Shown: piece after piece, positions 8,455 to 17,575 of the stretch
How positions within the stretch are numbered: position 1 is the stretch's first letter
How the letters are laid out: each line of letters starts with the position of its first letter
Assembly (NCBI GenBank): GCA_044868295.1
Contig: JBIOWF010000036.1
Span: forward strand, 1-48,140
Length of the DNA stretch: 48,140 bases
DNA from: JBIOWF01 sp044868295
GTDB taxonomy: Bacteria; Actinomycetota; Actinomycetes; Streptosporangiales; Streptosporangiaceae
Direction of reading: 5' to 3'
Translations under genes and position numbers: made by a program
The notes under the pieces: generated by a model
What the model was told of the DNA's origin: nothing
What the model saw: the letters and a program-made list of their open reading frames with translations, nothing else
Databases searched by the model: none

Positions 8455-9564
8455 TCAGCCGGTGGCGAGCAGGGTCTCCAGATAGGCCGCCCAGAACGGC
8501 TCGGGATCGACCGCCCGCACGCCGGACCTCAGACGTTGGGGCGTGCCGGGCTCGTAGAAGCGCTTGAGGGCGTCGGCCAGCGCGCCGACCGAGCCGGGCT
8601 CCACGAGCAGCCCGTCCACGCCGTCGTTCACGTTGTCGGCCAGTGCCCCGACCCGGGTCGCGATCACCGGCACCCCGTGCTCGTGCCCGAGCCACACATT
8701 CTGGCTGGCCGTCGCCGAGCGGTAGGGCAGCACCAGCGCGTCGGCCCGCCCGAAGAGATCAGGCACATCCTCGGCCGCGACGTAGCCGGGCCGCAGCTCG
8801 ACCCGGTCGCCGAGTCCCAGCTCGCGCACGAGGGCCTGGGTCTCGTCCAGCCCGCCCCAGAACTCGCCCGCGACCGTGAGCGCCACATCAGGCGTCTGCG
8901 CCAGCGCCCGCAGCAGCAAATCCAGTCCCTTGTACGGCCGGACGATGCCGAAGAACAGCAGCCTGCCGTACGGCTCTCGCGTCGTCGACGGCCCGGGGCT
9001 GCGCGCGGGCAGGTGCGGCGCCATGGCGGCCACCTTGACCTGGGCGGCGGTGAGCGATCTGGCCAGACCGGCCTGCTGCTCCGAGTGGGCCAGCACCTCG
9101 TCAACTCTCCCCAGCAGGGCCTTCATCAGCGGCTCGTCGTACGGCTTGCGCTCGTGCGGGAGCACGTTGTGGCAAAGAGCGATCACCCTGGTCCGCCCGC
9201 GCCGGGCGGGGCGGCGGGAGAAGTGGGCGCAGCCGTACAGGATGCCGAGATAGGACGGCACCTGTACCGGGCTCAGCAGGGCGAGGATCACGACGTCGGC
9301 GTCGCGTGACCGCCTTCCACAACGGATCCAGCCGTCCGGCCGCCGCCAGTCGAGCTCGCGGCGGGTGTTGGGGTACGGCTCGCCCTCCGGGCTGTCGATC
9401 GTCTGCCGGCCCGGATAGAGGAACGAGGGGTACTGCGCCTTCCACGACTCGATCACGACGTCGTGTCCCAGCGCCGCCAGCCGATGCGCGAGCTCGGTCG
9501 TGTGCTGCGCGCCGCCGCCCTTGAACGGATGGGTCGGCCCGACGATCGCGATTCTCATGGTCAT
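8455..9564 (-). CDS. Glycosyltransferase family 4 (GT-B fold)
   Basis: This cytoplasmic glycosyltransferase has about 369 residues. It starts with the nucleotide-sugar-enzyme-like motif MRIAIVGPTHPFKGGGAQHT, where the GGG loop is typical of GT4. The donor-binding half has FFGIVRPYKGLDLLLRAL and ends with HEHGVPVIATRVGALADNVN followed by GVDGLLVEPG. It would add a sugar to a lipid-linked intermediate. ATG at 9564 is two codons upstream of a second ATG at 9558. The frame continues upstream only through the preceding GT2 gene and is not coding there. It lies 8 bp after the GT2 stop, so the two are probably translationally linked. Donor specificity is unknown. Confidence 0.88.
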   Translation of the reverse strand: MTMRIAIVGPTHPFKGGGAQHTTELAHRLAALGHDVVIESWKAQYPSFLYPGRQTIDSPEGEPYPNTRRELDWRRPDGWIRCGRRSRDADVVILALLSPVQVPSYLGILYGCAHFSRRPARRGRTRVIALCHNVLPHERKPYDEPLMKALLGRVDEVLAHSEQQAGLARSLTAAQVKVAAMAPHLPARSPGPSTTREPYGRLLFFGIVRPYKGLDLLLRALAQTPDVALTVAGEFWGGLDETQALVRELGLGDRVELRPGYVAAEDVPDLFGRADALVLPYRSATASQNVWLGHEHGVPVIATRVGALADNVNDGVDGLLVEPGSVGALADALKRFYEPGTPQRLRSGVRAVDPEPFWAAYLETLLATG

Positions 9565-9572
9565 GGTCGGCG

Positions 9573-10502
9573 CTACTCGCCCCGCGACCGGACGATCAGG
9601 TCGGCCAGGAGCGCCAGCGATCCGATCAGCATGCCCGACAGGAAGATCACAACGGTGTTGCTGGTCAGGTAGAACCCGTACCGGACCACGTCGTACACAC
9701 CCTTGACCAGGCCGATGCCCACCAGCCAGAGCGCGGGCGGCATCAGCACCTTGAGCGGGTTGAAGTACACGACCATCCGCAGGACCTGCAGGATGTAGCG
9801 GTAGGCGTCGGACACGAAGTTGAACTTCGACTTCCCGGCCCGCTTCGCGTAGTCGATCGGCAGGTAGTGGACGTCGTGCTGGTTCGACATGAATGCCAGC
9901 GTGATCGTCGTGACACAGGAGAACCCGGGCGGGAGCAGCCGCAGGTACGGCTTGGCGACCGACTTGCGGAAGGCCCGCAGGCCCGAGTTCAGGTCCGGGA
10001 TCTTCTGCCCGGCCAGCCGCTCGGCCACCTTGCGGATGAACCACTTGGCGGGCACCCGCAGCAGCTTGTGCGAGCCCTCCTCCGTCGTCCGGGCCCCGAC
10101 GACCTGGTCGATCGCCGGGTCCTTGTCGAGGAGCTGGACCAGCTCGGGGATGCGCTCGTTCGGGTAGGACATGTCCGCGTCGGTCCACACGACGATCTCG
10201 CCGCGTGCCTCCTGCGTCCCGATCCGCCGGACCGTGCCCGACCCGCCGTTGCGATGAAACGCCCTGATCCGCATGCTCGGAAACCGCGGCGCCGCCTCCT
10301 GGAGCCTGGCGAGCGTCTCGTCCGTCGAGCAGTCGTCGACGGCCACCAGCTCGTAGGTGTAGCCGCTCCCGTCCATGGCCGCGCAGATGCGCTCGACCTC
10401 GTCGATAACGTGGTCCTGCTCGTTGTAACAGGGCAGGACGATCGTCACGTAAGGGTTCTCAGCGGGGGTCACGGCGCTTCCAGAGGTCTCGGGCGTGCTC
10501 AC
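9573..10502 (-). CDS. Glycosyltransferase family 2 with C-terminal membrane anchor (polyprenol-phosphate sugar synthase-like)
   Basis: The protein has about 309 residues. The N-terminal GT-A domain shows TIVLPCYNEQDHV, the nucleotide-binding VDDCSTDET and the metal-binding DxD in WTDADMSYP. Two hydrophobic helices occupy the last 80 residues. This layout matches dolichol/polyprenyl-phosphate mannosyl- or glucosyltransferases, which charge a lipid carrier for use by GT-C enzymes on the outer face of the membrane. A GT-C-like protein is encoded 90 bp upstream on the same strand, consistent with that idea. GTG at 10502 gives MSTPETSGSAV; the frame is open to 10535, which would add eleven residues. 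Confidence 0.86.
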   Translation of the reverse strand: MSTPETSGSAVTPAENPYVTIVLPCYNEQDHVIDEVERICAAMDGSGYTYELVAVDDCSTDETLARLQEAAPRFPSMRIRAFHRNGGSGTVRRIGTQEARGEIVVWTDADMSYPNERIPELVQLLDKDPAIDQVVGARTTEEGSHKLLRVPAKWFIRKVAERLAGQKIPDLNSGLRAFRKSVAKPYLRLLPPGFSCVTTITLAFMSNQHDVHYLPIDYAKRAGKSKFNFVSDAYRYILQVLRMVVYFNPLKVLMPPALWLVGIGLVKGVYDVVRYGFYLTSNTVVIFLSGMLIGSLALLADLIVRSRGE

Positions 10503-10592
10503 GTCGGGAAAGGGTACTCTGCCCCGCCAAACCATGACCCCACATCTCCGCTGTCGTACGGCTCCCGCTCACACCTTTATCAGCGCGGGCCA

Positions 10593-12896
10593 TCAGCGCG
10601 GGCCGAAGGGTGTGGCCAGCCAGACATCGATGCTCAGGGACCAGGTGCCGTCGGGGGGGCTGATCAAGGAGCGCTCGTCCTGGCGGGTGCGGAGCCTCAT
10701 CACCGGGGTGGCGGCGCCGTACGGGGAGAGCTGGCGCTCCTCCGCGGCGAGCAGGACGGGGCGGCGGCCCGTCGAACGCACGGTGGAGATCAGGCGACGG
10801 ACGTCGGCCTCCGCGGGCACGTCGGAGCCTTGGGGGTACTTCACGCGGGCGGCGGGCACCCCGCACTGGCCGCGCACCACCTGGGTGAGCCTGTCTCCCG
10901 TGACCCGCTCCACGATCAGCGCCGAGGCGTCGCGCGGGATCGCGGCGCACAACCGGGCGACGGCGTCGGCCTCACCCCGGTCGACAGGTGAGAACGCCGT
11001 GCCGATCGAGGTGATCAGGCCGGGGACGAGCAGCAGGACGGCGCCCGCGACCACCGGGAGGCGCGAGCCGTACCCGGACCGGCGGGCTCGATCTCGCACC
11101 CAGCGCAGGCCCCAGACCGCGAGCAGGATCAAGCCAGGGATCACGATCGGCACCAGCCGGCGAGACGCGAACGGCTGGTCCGGGGTGATCGCCGGCCGCC
11201 AGAGCGTTGTCACCGTCGTCCAGGCGATGATCGTCAGCGGGAGCAGCCACCCGAACTCCCGGCCACGGGCCAGGCGGCGCACCTGAACGGCCGCCGCGAG
11301 CGTCGCCAGCACGACCACGGGAAGGCCGACGTACCAGATCACCCAGTAGAGCGAGTCCTCGTAGTACAGCCGGGTGCGATCGATCGGAAGGTGACCGGCG
11401 ATCTGCGTCTTCTCGATGAACTTCGCGGTCAGCTCGTCTTCCGGGGACAGCGGCTCGCGGCGGACCGTCTGCAGCCAGGGTCGTACGGCGAAGCCGACCA
11501 TGACGAGCACGACCAGCCCGGCGGCCAGATCCGGCAACCTCCTCGTGATCGTCCGCCCGCCGGCCTGCCCAGGCGCCCCACCGGCCTCGCTCCGGTCCCC
11601 AGCCTGCCCGCTCGGTCCACTTGGCCGGCCACTCCGCCTGCCGGCGGCATGCGCGACGGGATTCGACCCCGGCCGCGCTGAAGCGCTGAACCGGTTGGCG
11701 AAAAGGCCGGCGATTCGGGGCGCGAGAGCCGTACCGGTGATCGTGAGCACGAGAACCAAGGCACAGATGGCGAGCAGCGGCTGCAACGAACCGGACAGGT
11801 AGCCGAGGTAGGGCCGGGCCAGCACGTAACCGGCGGTGAAGCCCCACCCCGCGCCGACCGCCAAACCGATGAGCAGCGGCACGCCGAGCCGCCCGTCCGG
11901 TGCCGCTCCCGGCCCCGGGACTCCCCCCGCCTCAGGACTTCGTCGGGTGGGACGCAGGCGGGTGAGGGCGATCAGGAGCCCGGCGTAGGCGAGCACGGGC
12001 AGGATGTCACGCAGGCCGTCGATCCGGACGAGGAGGGCCAGCCCGAAGACAAGGCCCGCGAGCCCCGCGGTCAGCGCCGCCCCACCGGACTGGGCCGCGC
12101 GGGCCGAGGGCAGGAACCCGACGCCCAGAACGCCCGCGCGCAGCCGGAAGCGGGCGTCGAGCAGCAGGGTCATGCCGCCGAAGAGCAGGATCAGTGACGG
12201 GATCTCGCTGTACGTGGTCCGTGACGTGTAGAGGATCGGCATGCTCACCGCGAAGGCCAGTGCCGCGAGCGGAGCCCAGCGCGCACCCACCAGGCGGGCG
12301 ACCACTCCGGAGAACGTCAGAACGGCCAACGCGCCCAGCACGGGCGGCATCAGGAGGAGCCCGCCCATGCCCCCCAGCCAGTGACCTACGGCGTGGATGA
12401 CCGGCGGCCCGGCCATGAACTGGGGCACGACCGCCCCGCCGAAGTCGAAGAAGCCCATGCTGTCGAAGCGCAGCGCGGGATCGGGCCCCCCGAAGGCGGC
12501 CACCTCACGAGGAATGGGCAGCGTTCCGTGCTCGGCCAGCCAGATCGCGTACTGCGCGTAGGTGGCGGGATCGCGCCGGACGATCAGCTGCTCGGTCCGG
12601 AAGAACCCGTTGAACACGCCGGACGCGACCGCGATCGCGCCGACGGCCGCCGTCTGGAAGGCCGTCGCGGGCACGGTCTCAGGCTGGCGGCGCAGGCCGT
12701 ACCAGCACAGGAGCGCCGCCACCGCGATGCCGAGCGGCACCATGAGCGCGGGCCGGAACCAGCCGAGCAGCAGCGACGGCAGCCCGGCGAGAAGCCACCC
12801 CGCGAGGGCGAGCGGAGGCACGGCGGACACGACCGCGAGCACCCTGCCCGCCGACGGCCATCCCGTCCGTGATCGGAAGCGATCAAACCATTTCAT
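10593..12896 (-). CDS. Large GT-C-like integral membrane protein
   Basis: This is a polytopic membrane protein of about 767 residues with at least ten hydrophobic helices and a soluble C-terminal domain of about 150 residues. The first external loop contains RRDPATYAQYAIWLAEHGTL, placing an acidic residue where GT-C (PMT/ArnT-like) glycosyltransferases keep a catalytic aspartate. Such enzymes move sugars from polyprenyl-phosphate donors on the periplasmic side. A long Gly/Pro/Arg-rich loop (coding positions about 11550-11700) interrupts the helices. ATG at 12896 (MKWFDRFRSRTG) is preferred; 26 more upstream codons are open. It heads the minus-strand set that continues through the GT2, GT4, methyltransferase and UPF0104 genes. 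The substrate is unknown. Confidence 0.8.
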   Translation of the reverse strand: MKWFDRFRSRTGWPSAGRVLAVVSAVPPLALAGWLLAGLPSLLLGWFRPALMVPLGIAVAALLCWYGLRRQPETVPATAFQTAAVGAIAVASGVFNGFFRTEQLIVRRDPATYAQYAIWLAEHGTLPIPREVAAFGGPDPALRFDSMGFFDFGGAVVPQFMAGPPVIHAVGHWLGGMGGLLLMPPVLGALAVLTFSGVVARLVGARWAPLAALAFAVSMPILYTSRTTYSEIPSLILLFGGMTLLLDARFRLRAGVLGVGFLPSARAAQSGGAALTAGLAGLVFGLALLVRIDGLRDILPVLAYAGLLIALTRLRPTRRSPEAGGVPGPGAAPDGRLGVPLLIGLAVGAGWGFTAGYVLARPYLGYLSGSLQPLLAICALVLVLTITGTALAPRIAGLFANRFSASARPGSNPVAHAAGRRSGRPSGPSGQAGDRSEAGGAPGQAGGRTITRRLPDLAAGLVVLVMVGFAVRPWLQTVRREPLSPEDELTAKFIEKTQIAGHLPIDRTRLYYEDSLYWVIWYVGLPVVVLATLAAAVQVRRLARGREFGWLLPLTIIAWTTVTTLWRPAITPDQPFASRRLVPIVIPGLILLAVWGLRWVRDRARRSGYGSRLPVVAGAVLLLVPGLITSIGTAFSPVDRGEADAVARLCAAIPRDASALIVERVTGDRLTQVVRGQCGVPAARVKYPQGSDVPAEADVRRLISTVRSTGRRPVLLAAEERQLSPYGAATPVMRLRTRQDERSLISPPDGTWSLSIDVWLATPFGPR

Positions 12897-13162
12897 TGGA
12901 ATAGAGGTGAGCGTAATGGCCTGGGGCAACGGTCCACCCACGCACATCGCCGAGACGACAGTCCGTCCGCTCACATAGGTGATCGGTGCCGCATGACGTA
13001 CGCCCTACGCATGCTCCACGCCCGAGGTGCCGCGTGATGCACGCCTGAGGAGCCGCCGGGTGCCGGCTCGGACGGCCGCAGGCGGTGCTCACCGGCATGT
13101 GATCGAGATCGAAACAGGTAGCGTACGCCGACGGGGCTAGAACACACTGGATAGGAGTCAGA
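12897..13162. promoter_or_regulatory. Divergent intergenic region between two GT-C-like genes
   Basis: Both flanking genes read outward, so promoters for each should lie here. A 20-bp block, GGTGCCGCATGACGTACGCC at 12985, recurs with three mismatches at 13026 (41 bp apart) and may be a paired protein-binding site. I could not assign promoter boxes. Confidence 0.4.
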
Positions 13163-14827
13163 GTGGCGGAAACGGGGCGGGACGCGCCTGACGGCACGAG
13201 CGTCGCGACCTGGGCCCGGCGGCATCGGTGGTTCTTGGGGGTCTTCGGGATCGGGGTGGCGCTCCGGATCGTGACCATGTTGGGCTACCGGCCGGCGCTG
13301 TGGTTTCCGGACTCCTACACCTATGTCGTGACCGCCCTGCGACCCCGCCCCGACCTGGTCAGGCCCGCCGGATATTCGATGTTCCTGCGGCTGCTGGAGC
13401 CGTTCCACAGCTTCGCCGTGGTGACGCTCGTCCAGCATGTGCTGGGCCTGCTCGTCGGAGTGCTGATCTACCTGACCGTCCTCGGCCGACGACGGCCGAT
13501 GTGGGCGGCGGTCCTCGCTTCGGCACCGGTCCTTCTCGACGCGTACCAGATAGAACTGGAGCATCTGCTCGTCTCGGACACGCTCTTCATGTTCTTCGTC
13601 GTCGTCGCGACATGTGTGGCGCTGCGCCGGCTCACATGGCGTACGGCTCTCGCCACGGGTCTGTTCCTCGCCGCCGCCACTATGACGAGGACGATCGGTC
13701 TGCCCCTCATCGCCGCCTTCGCGTTCTTCATCTCCTGGTACGGCTTGCGCGCGGCGCGAGCCGCACCGCCCGGCTTGGAACCTCGGGCCGGGCGGTTCCG
13801 GCACGGCAGGCGGGCGGCGCGAGCCGTACCACCAGGGATGGGACCGTGGGCCGGGCGGGCGGGGGCGGTTCGGCTGACCGGCGTCTTCCTGCTGGCGGCG
13901 CTCGTGCCCACCCTGGCCTATGGGGGATGGTTCTACGCCGTCCATCACCGGGTGGGCCTGGTCGGGGCCAACGGGGTGTTCCTCTACGCGCGGACGATGT
14001 CGTTCGCCGACTGCGCGGCCATGCGGCCTCCCCCTGATCTCGCGGTGCTGTGCGACCCCCGGCGGCCGGAGGAACGGCCGCCGTCGCAGGAGTACATCTG
14101 GAACGCGACCTCTCCCCTGGTCCGGCTGCCTGGCATCACGTTCACCCGCGAGACCGACGGGCTCGCGGGGCGGTTCGCGGCGCTCGCGATCAGCAGCCAG
14201 CCGCTGGACTACGCGGGGTCGGCGCTGACCGAGCTCGGCCGGGCGTTCGCGTGGGGACGGCCCGTCTACCCGGACGCCGAGGTCTACGGGTACTACGAGT
14301 TCCCACGGACGCCCCCCGCGCCTCCTGGACGCCATCCGGCGAGGTTGGGCGTCGACCTGGCCAGGCAGTACGAGCGGGGACCGATCTGGACGGAGGTCGT
14401 CGAGCCGTACGCGGGCTGGATGCGGGCCTACCAGAGCGTGGTGTTCCTCCCCGGCGTGCTGCTCCTGGTCATCCTCCTGCTCCCGCCCCTCGCGGTCGCC
14501 ATGACTCGTTCACGCAGGAGATCCGCACCGTTCACGATCCCGGAGCCGAGCTCCGGCGCGGCGACCGATGCGGTGAATCCCCAGGATGCCTCGGTTCCCA
14601 CGAGCTCCCGGCGGAAGCCTGAGGCCGGTGGAGGGTGGGGGCCGGCGTGGGGCATCGCCTGGGTACTGCTGGTCGTTCCGGCGGCGACGGCGGAGTTCGA
14701 CTACCGGTACGCGCTGCCGGCGGTTCCGCTGGCCTGCCTTGCGGCCGCCCTCGCGCTGCGGCCAAAAAACATGATCGAACCACCCGACGAATCAGGCCGA
14801 CCTGGGTATTTAGTGAACAACAAGTAA
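13163..14827 (+). CDS. GT-C-like integral membrane protein (mannosyltransferase-like, unassigned)
   Basis: The protein has 554 residues with roughly ten hydrophobic helices. After the first helix comes ALWFPDSYTYVVTALRPRPD, where the D-S-Y segment sits in the position of the acidic GT-C loop motif. It probably transfers a sugar from a polyprenyl-phosphate donor at the outer membrane face; substrate is unknown. GTG at 13163 is followed by a hydrophilic N-terminus and is preceded by GGAG. A loop between two helices (about residues 197-238) carries two 63-bp in-frame repeats rich in Arg, Ala and Pro. The second half has a soluble stretch and a final helix pair. It faces away from the other GT-C-like gene across a shared intergenic region. 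Confidence 0.78.
   Translation: MAETGRDAPDGTSVATWARRHRWFLGVFGIGVALRIVTMLGYRPALWFPDSYTYVVTALRPRPDLVRPAGYSMFLRLLEPFHSFAVVTLVQHVLGLLVGVLIYLTVLGRRRPMWAAVLASAPVLLDAYQIELEHLLVSDTLFMFFVVVATCVALRRLTWRTALATGLFLAAATMTRTIGLPLIAAFAFFISWYGLRAARAAPPGLEPRAGRFRHGRRAARAVPPGMGPWAGRAGAVRLTGVFLLAALVPTLAYGGWFYAVHHRVGLVGANGVFLYARTMSFADCAAMRPPPDLAVLCDPRRPEERPPSQEYIWNATSPLVRLPGITFTRETDGLAGRFAALAISSQPLDYAGSALTELGRAFAWGRPVYPDAEVYGYYEFPRTPPAPPGRHPARLGVDLARQYERGPIWTEVVEPYAGWMRAYQSVVFLPGVLLLVILLLPPLAVAMTRSRRRSAPFTIPEPSSGAATDAVNPQDASVPTSSRRKPEAGGGWGPAWGIAWVLLVVPAATAEFDYRYALPAVPLACLAAALALRPKNMIEPPDESGRPGYLVNNK
13751..13876 (+). repeat. Two 63-bp in-frame tandem repeats in a membrane-protein loop
   Basis: GCGGCGCGAG begins copies at 13751 and 13814, exactly 63 bp (21 codons) apart. 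The first 45 bases of each copy align well, then they diverge. Both encode RAARA-P-PG-then-AGR sequences. Confidence 0.8.
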
Positions 14828-14836
14828 AGCGCAGGT

Positions 14837-14862
14837 CTTGGACATATCTTGAAATGTCCAAG
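14837..14862. terminator. Perfect 9-bp dyad after the GT-C-like gene; terminator or operator
   Basis: CTTGGACAT (14837-14845) and ATGTCCAAG (14854-14862) are exact inverted repeats around an 8-base AT-rich loop. It starts 10 bp after the upstream stop, which suits a terminator. It lacks a T-tract and also lies in the leader region of the LCP gene, so an operator is possible. Confidence 0.5.
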
Positions 14863-15101
14863 CTTGAGTATGCTGTGCGGCCAGGTCATCGCAGCCGGAC
14901 GGAAGCATGATCAACGCCAAATTCGATCGATCACGGCGCCTCATCGCGCGTCCGTGACCTAACCTCGTGTGCGCGACGGGCGATCGCTCGCGCACTAGCG
15001 ATCAGCGGTCGCCGGCAAGGAGGACAGGTGTGCGAGCGAAGCAGTAGGCATCCCGGCTGTCCGCCCACGCGTCCCGTGGCTCCCCGGGCGTGGAGGACCC
15101 C

Positions 15102-17237
15102 ATGAGCGACCGCCGGCACATCGCTCCGCCGATGCCTCCCGCCAACTCCGACCAGCGAGTCTGGGGCCATGGAGACGCGGGCGCCCGCCCGCACGGCACC
15201 GCCTCATTCGACTCGGGCGGTCGCGGCGGCCACCCCTCCACCATGCCCGGCCAGAACGGCTACGGGACAGGCGCACCCGGCCAGAACGGCTACCCCCCGC
15301 CTGCACCTGGCCAGAGCGGCTACGGAGGGGGCGGGCCCGGCCAATCCAGGGGCAACGGATACGCCGCCGAGCCCGCCCAGCAGGAGGTCCCACGTGGCCG
15401 CCGCAGGCGCGGCGGATCCGCCGACCACCTCCCCGCCTCCGGCGACGAGTACGGCGAGCCGCAGCGCGGCCCCTGGGGTGAACGGGAGCCCGACGACGCC
15501 TACTACGACGACCCGCCGAAGCGCCGCTGGGGCAGGCGCTCCAACGTCGATCCTTTCGAGGAGGAGGACGACGAGCCGCGCAAGGGCCGCCGGGGCGGAC
15601 GCGGAGCGGACGACCAGAGCGCCCACGACGCCCGGCGCGACAGCGGATACGCCGGCCCGCCCAACGCGTACAACACCGTCCAGGCGCAGCCGTCGGCGGC
15701 GCGGGGGACCATGGCCGGGGACGGGTTCGAGCCCCCGAACGACGAGCCGCCGGGACGGCGCCGAGCAGGTGGCGGCGGCAAGCGGAGCCTGGGCGTGCTG
15801 GGCTGGGTCAGCATCGTGATGACCAGCGTCCTGGTGATCGGCACGCTCACCGCCTACAAGATCTACCGGGACACCTTCGGCCTCTTCAAGCGCGGATCCT
15901 CGACGGACGAGCTCGACAAGAACCGGCCGGTCAACCAGACCGGCGCGATCAACGTGCTGCTGGTCGGATCGGACACCCGGACCGGCGACAACAAGAAGTA
16001 CGGCCAGCACCTGGTCAACGATGGTGAACGCACCGACACCATCATGATGCTCCACGTGTCGCCCAACCGGGACGCGGCGACGCTGCTCAGCTTCCCTCGT
16101 GACTCCATGGTGCTGATCCCCAACTGCAAGAACGTGAAGACCGGCGCGCTCATCCCGCAGCACCTCGGCATGATCAACTCGGCCTTCAACGACGGCGGGA
16201 TGATCTGCACCCGCCGGACCATCGAGACGCTCACCCAGATCCCCGTCGACCACTACGTCAAGGTCGACTTCACCGGCTTCAAGAACATCGTGAACGCCCT
16301 GGGCGGGATCGAGATCTGCCTGCCGCAGGACGTCAACGACAAGCTCTCCAAGCTCACCCTTTCCAAGGGAAAGCACCTGGTGAAGGGCGAGACCGCGCTC
16401 GCCTACGTGCGGCTTCGGCACGGCCTCGGCGACGGCAGCGACATCGGCCGGATCAAGCGCCAGCAGGTCTTCCTCGCCCAGGTGGTGAAGAAGGCGACGA
16501 GCACTGCCCTGCTCACCGATTTCACCAAGCTGCGGGGCTTCATCGCCGCCGCCGCCCAGTCCGTGACGATGGATGACAACCTCGACACGGAGGCACTCAT
16601 CCAGATCGCGCAGAGCGCGTCGAAGCTGACCGCGACCGGTTTCAAGGCCACCACTGTCCCGTGGATGCCCGACCCCGCCAATCCGCAGGCCAGGGTCGTC
16701 TGGAAGCAGCCGGACGCGAACAACCTGTTCGCCGGGATCCGCGGCGACGTGGAGGTCACCCCGTCAGCGACACCCAGTGCCGCCGCGAGCGGCGGGACCA
16801 AGCCCGCCGGGCCGACCGTCACCAAGCCTTCCCAGGTCAAGGTGCAGGTGTTCAACGGCACCAACACCGGGGGCAAGGCCAAGGAGGTGGCCGAGGCGCT
16901 CACCGCCGAGGGCTTCAAGGTCACCGGCATCGGTGACGCCCGGAGGCCCGACAGCAGCGACCAGCCGAAGACCCTGATCCGCTACACCGGGCAGGGCTGG
17001 GACTACGCCAAAGTCCTCCAGGGGAAGTTGCTCGGCGCGGTCGCCCCCGAGACCGGAAAGGTCGCAGGCGGTCCCGTGACCCCGTTCGTGTCCGTGTCGG
17101 CGCCTCCCACCGGCTCCAAGCGGGTGGCCGGGCCGGTCATCCAACTGGTCGTCGGCGCCGACTGGAAGGGCGTGAAGGTCCCACTGGCCGTCGGGGACAA
17201 CGCGGTGACGTCCAAGACGAACATCTGCACGAGCTGA
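15102..17237 (+). CDS. LytR-CpsA-Psr (LCP) family wall-polymer ligase with LytR_C domain
   Basis: LCP enzymes move a lipid-linked glycopolymer onto peptidoglycan at the outer membrane face. This 711-residue protein has a long disordered cytoplasmic N-terminus (1-225) with four P-G-Q-(N/S)-G-Y-like units, and one transmembrane helix (about 226-250). The LCP domain follows, with INVLLVGSDTR, RTDTIMMLHV, LLSFPRDSMV and the conserved RIKRQQVF. A LytR_C domain begins at VKVQVFNGTNTGGKAKEVAE (about 580). ATG at 15102 is preceded by GGAGG at five bases; GTG at 15090 is an alternative. The protein ends in NICTS, very like the other LCP protein here (NICKN). It sits within the glycan cluster, matching its expected job. 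Confidence 0.92.
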   Translation: MSDRRHIAPPMPPANSDQRVWGHGDAGARPHGTASFDSGGRGGHPSTMPGQNGYGTGAPGQNGYPPPAPGQSGYGGGGPGQSRGNGYAAEPAQQEVPRGRRRRGGSADHLPASGDEYGEPQRGPWGEREPDDAYYDDPPKRRWGRRSNVDPFEEEDDEPRKGRRGGRGADDQSAHDARRDSGYAGPPNAYNTVQAQPSAARGTMAGDGFEPPNDEPPGRRRAGGGGKRSLGVLGWVSIVMTSVLVIGTLTAYKIYRDTFGLFKRGSSTDELDKNRPVNQTGAINVLLVGSDTRTGDNKKYGQHLVNDGERTDTIMMLHVSPNRDAATLLSFPRDSMVLIPNCKNVKTGALIPQHLGMINSAFNDGGMICTRRTIETLTQIPVDHYVKVDFTGFKNIVNALGGIEICLPQDVNDKLSKLTLSKGKHLVKGETALAYVRLRHGLGDGSDIGRIKRQQVFLAQVVKKATSTALLTDFTKLRGFIAAAAQSVTMDDNLDTEALIQIAQSASKLTATGFKATTVPWMPDPANPQARVVWKQPDANNLFAGIRGDVEVTPSATPSAAASGGTKPAGPTVTKPSQVKVQVFNGTNTGGKAKEVAEALTAEGFKVTGIGDARRPDSSDQPKTLIRYTGQGWDYAKVLQGKLLGAVAPETGKVAGGPVTPFVSVSAPPTGSKRVAGPVIQLVVGADWKGVKVPLAVGDNAVTSKTNICTS
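15246..15350 (+). repeat. 30-bp in-frame tandem repeats in the LCP cytoplasmic tail
   Basis: Units start at 15246, 15276 and 15306, with a partial one at 15336. Each encodes P-G-Q-(N/S)-G-Y plus four variable residues. It gives a flexible Gly/Pro/Tyr-rich tail. Confidence 0.85.
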
Positions 17238-17575
17238 TCCAGGGTTGGGAAACTCTCCCCGCCTGAAGTGAACGACGAGGCTTCCACGCTTCAAGAGACC
17301 TGGTGAGCCGAGCCGAGTCATCGGCTCGTGGGGTTCCGCCCAGGCGTGGTCTTGATCAAAGTCATGTCACATAGGTCACGTTTTGTCCCAAGCGTGACGA
17401 CGTGATCGTGTGGCGGTTAGGGTGGAGGCTTTGGCGGACGCGCCCCGTTCGCCCGTTCGCCTGACCTTCTGGGGCGCCTTCGCTAGTGTCCGTCTACGAA
17501 GCAGCCCTGCGGATCATCGGATCCGTGAGATGTGACCAGCCCCCCGCCTCCGACAGATAGCAGAGCACTTTTCTC
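17238..17575. other. 338-bp gene-free region between LCP and acyltransferase genes
   Basis: No coding frame with typical codon bias is visible. The left part holds the hairpin at 17309-17328. The centre (about 17350-17425) is relatively AT-rich and contains several GTCAC/GTGAC half-sites (CATGTCACATAGGTCACG, then GCGTGACGACGTGATCG), so a promoter with a regulator site for the downstream gene is likely. No confident -35/-10 pair was found. Confidence 0.4.
17309..17328 (+). terminator. Hairpin downstream of the LCP gene
   Basis: CGAGCCGA, a four-base loop GTCA, then TCGGCTCG forms a perfect 8-bp stem about 70 bp after the LCP stop. There is no T-tract, which is common for actinobacterial terminators. 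Confidence 0.55.

Noticed and set aside
12971..14335. 454-codon minus-strand frame opposite the GT-C-like gene
   Set aside because: Arg/Gln/His/Pro-rich composition typical of an antisense shadow in GC-rich DNA; the plus-strand frame has clear membrane helices and codon bias.
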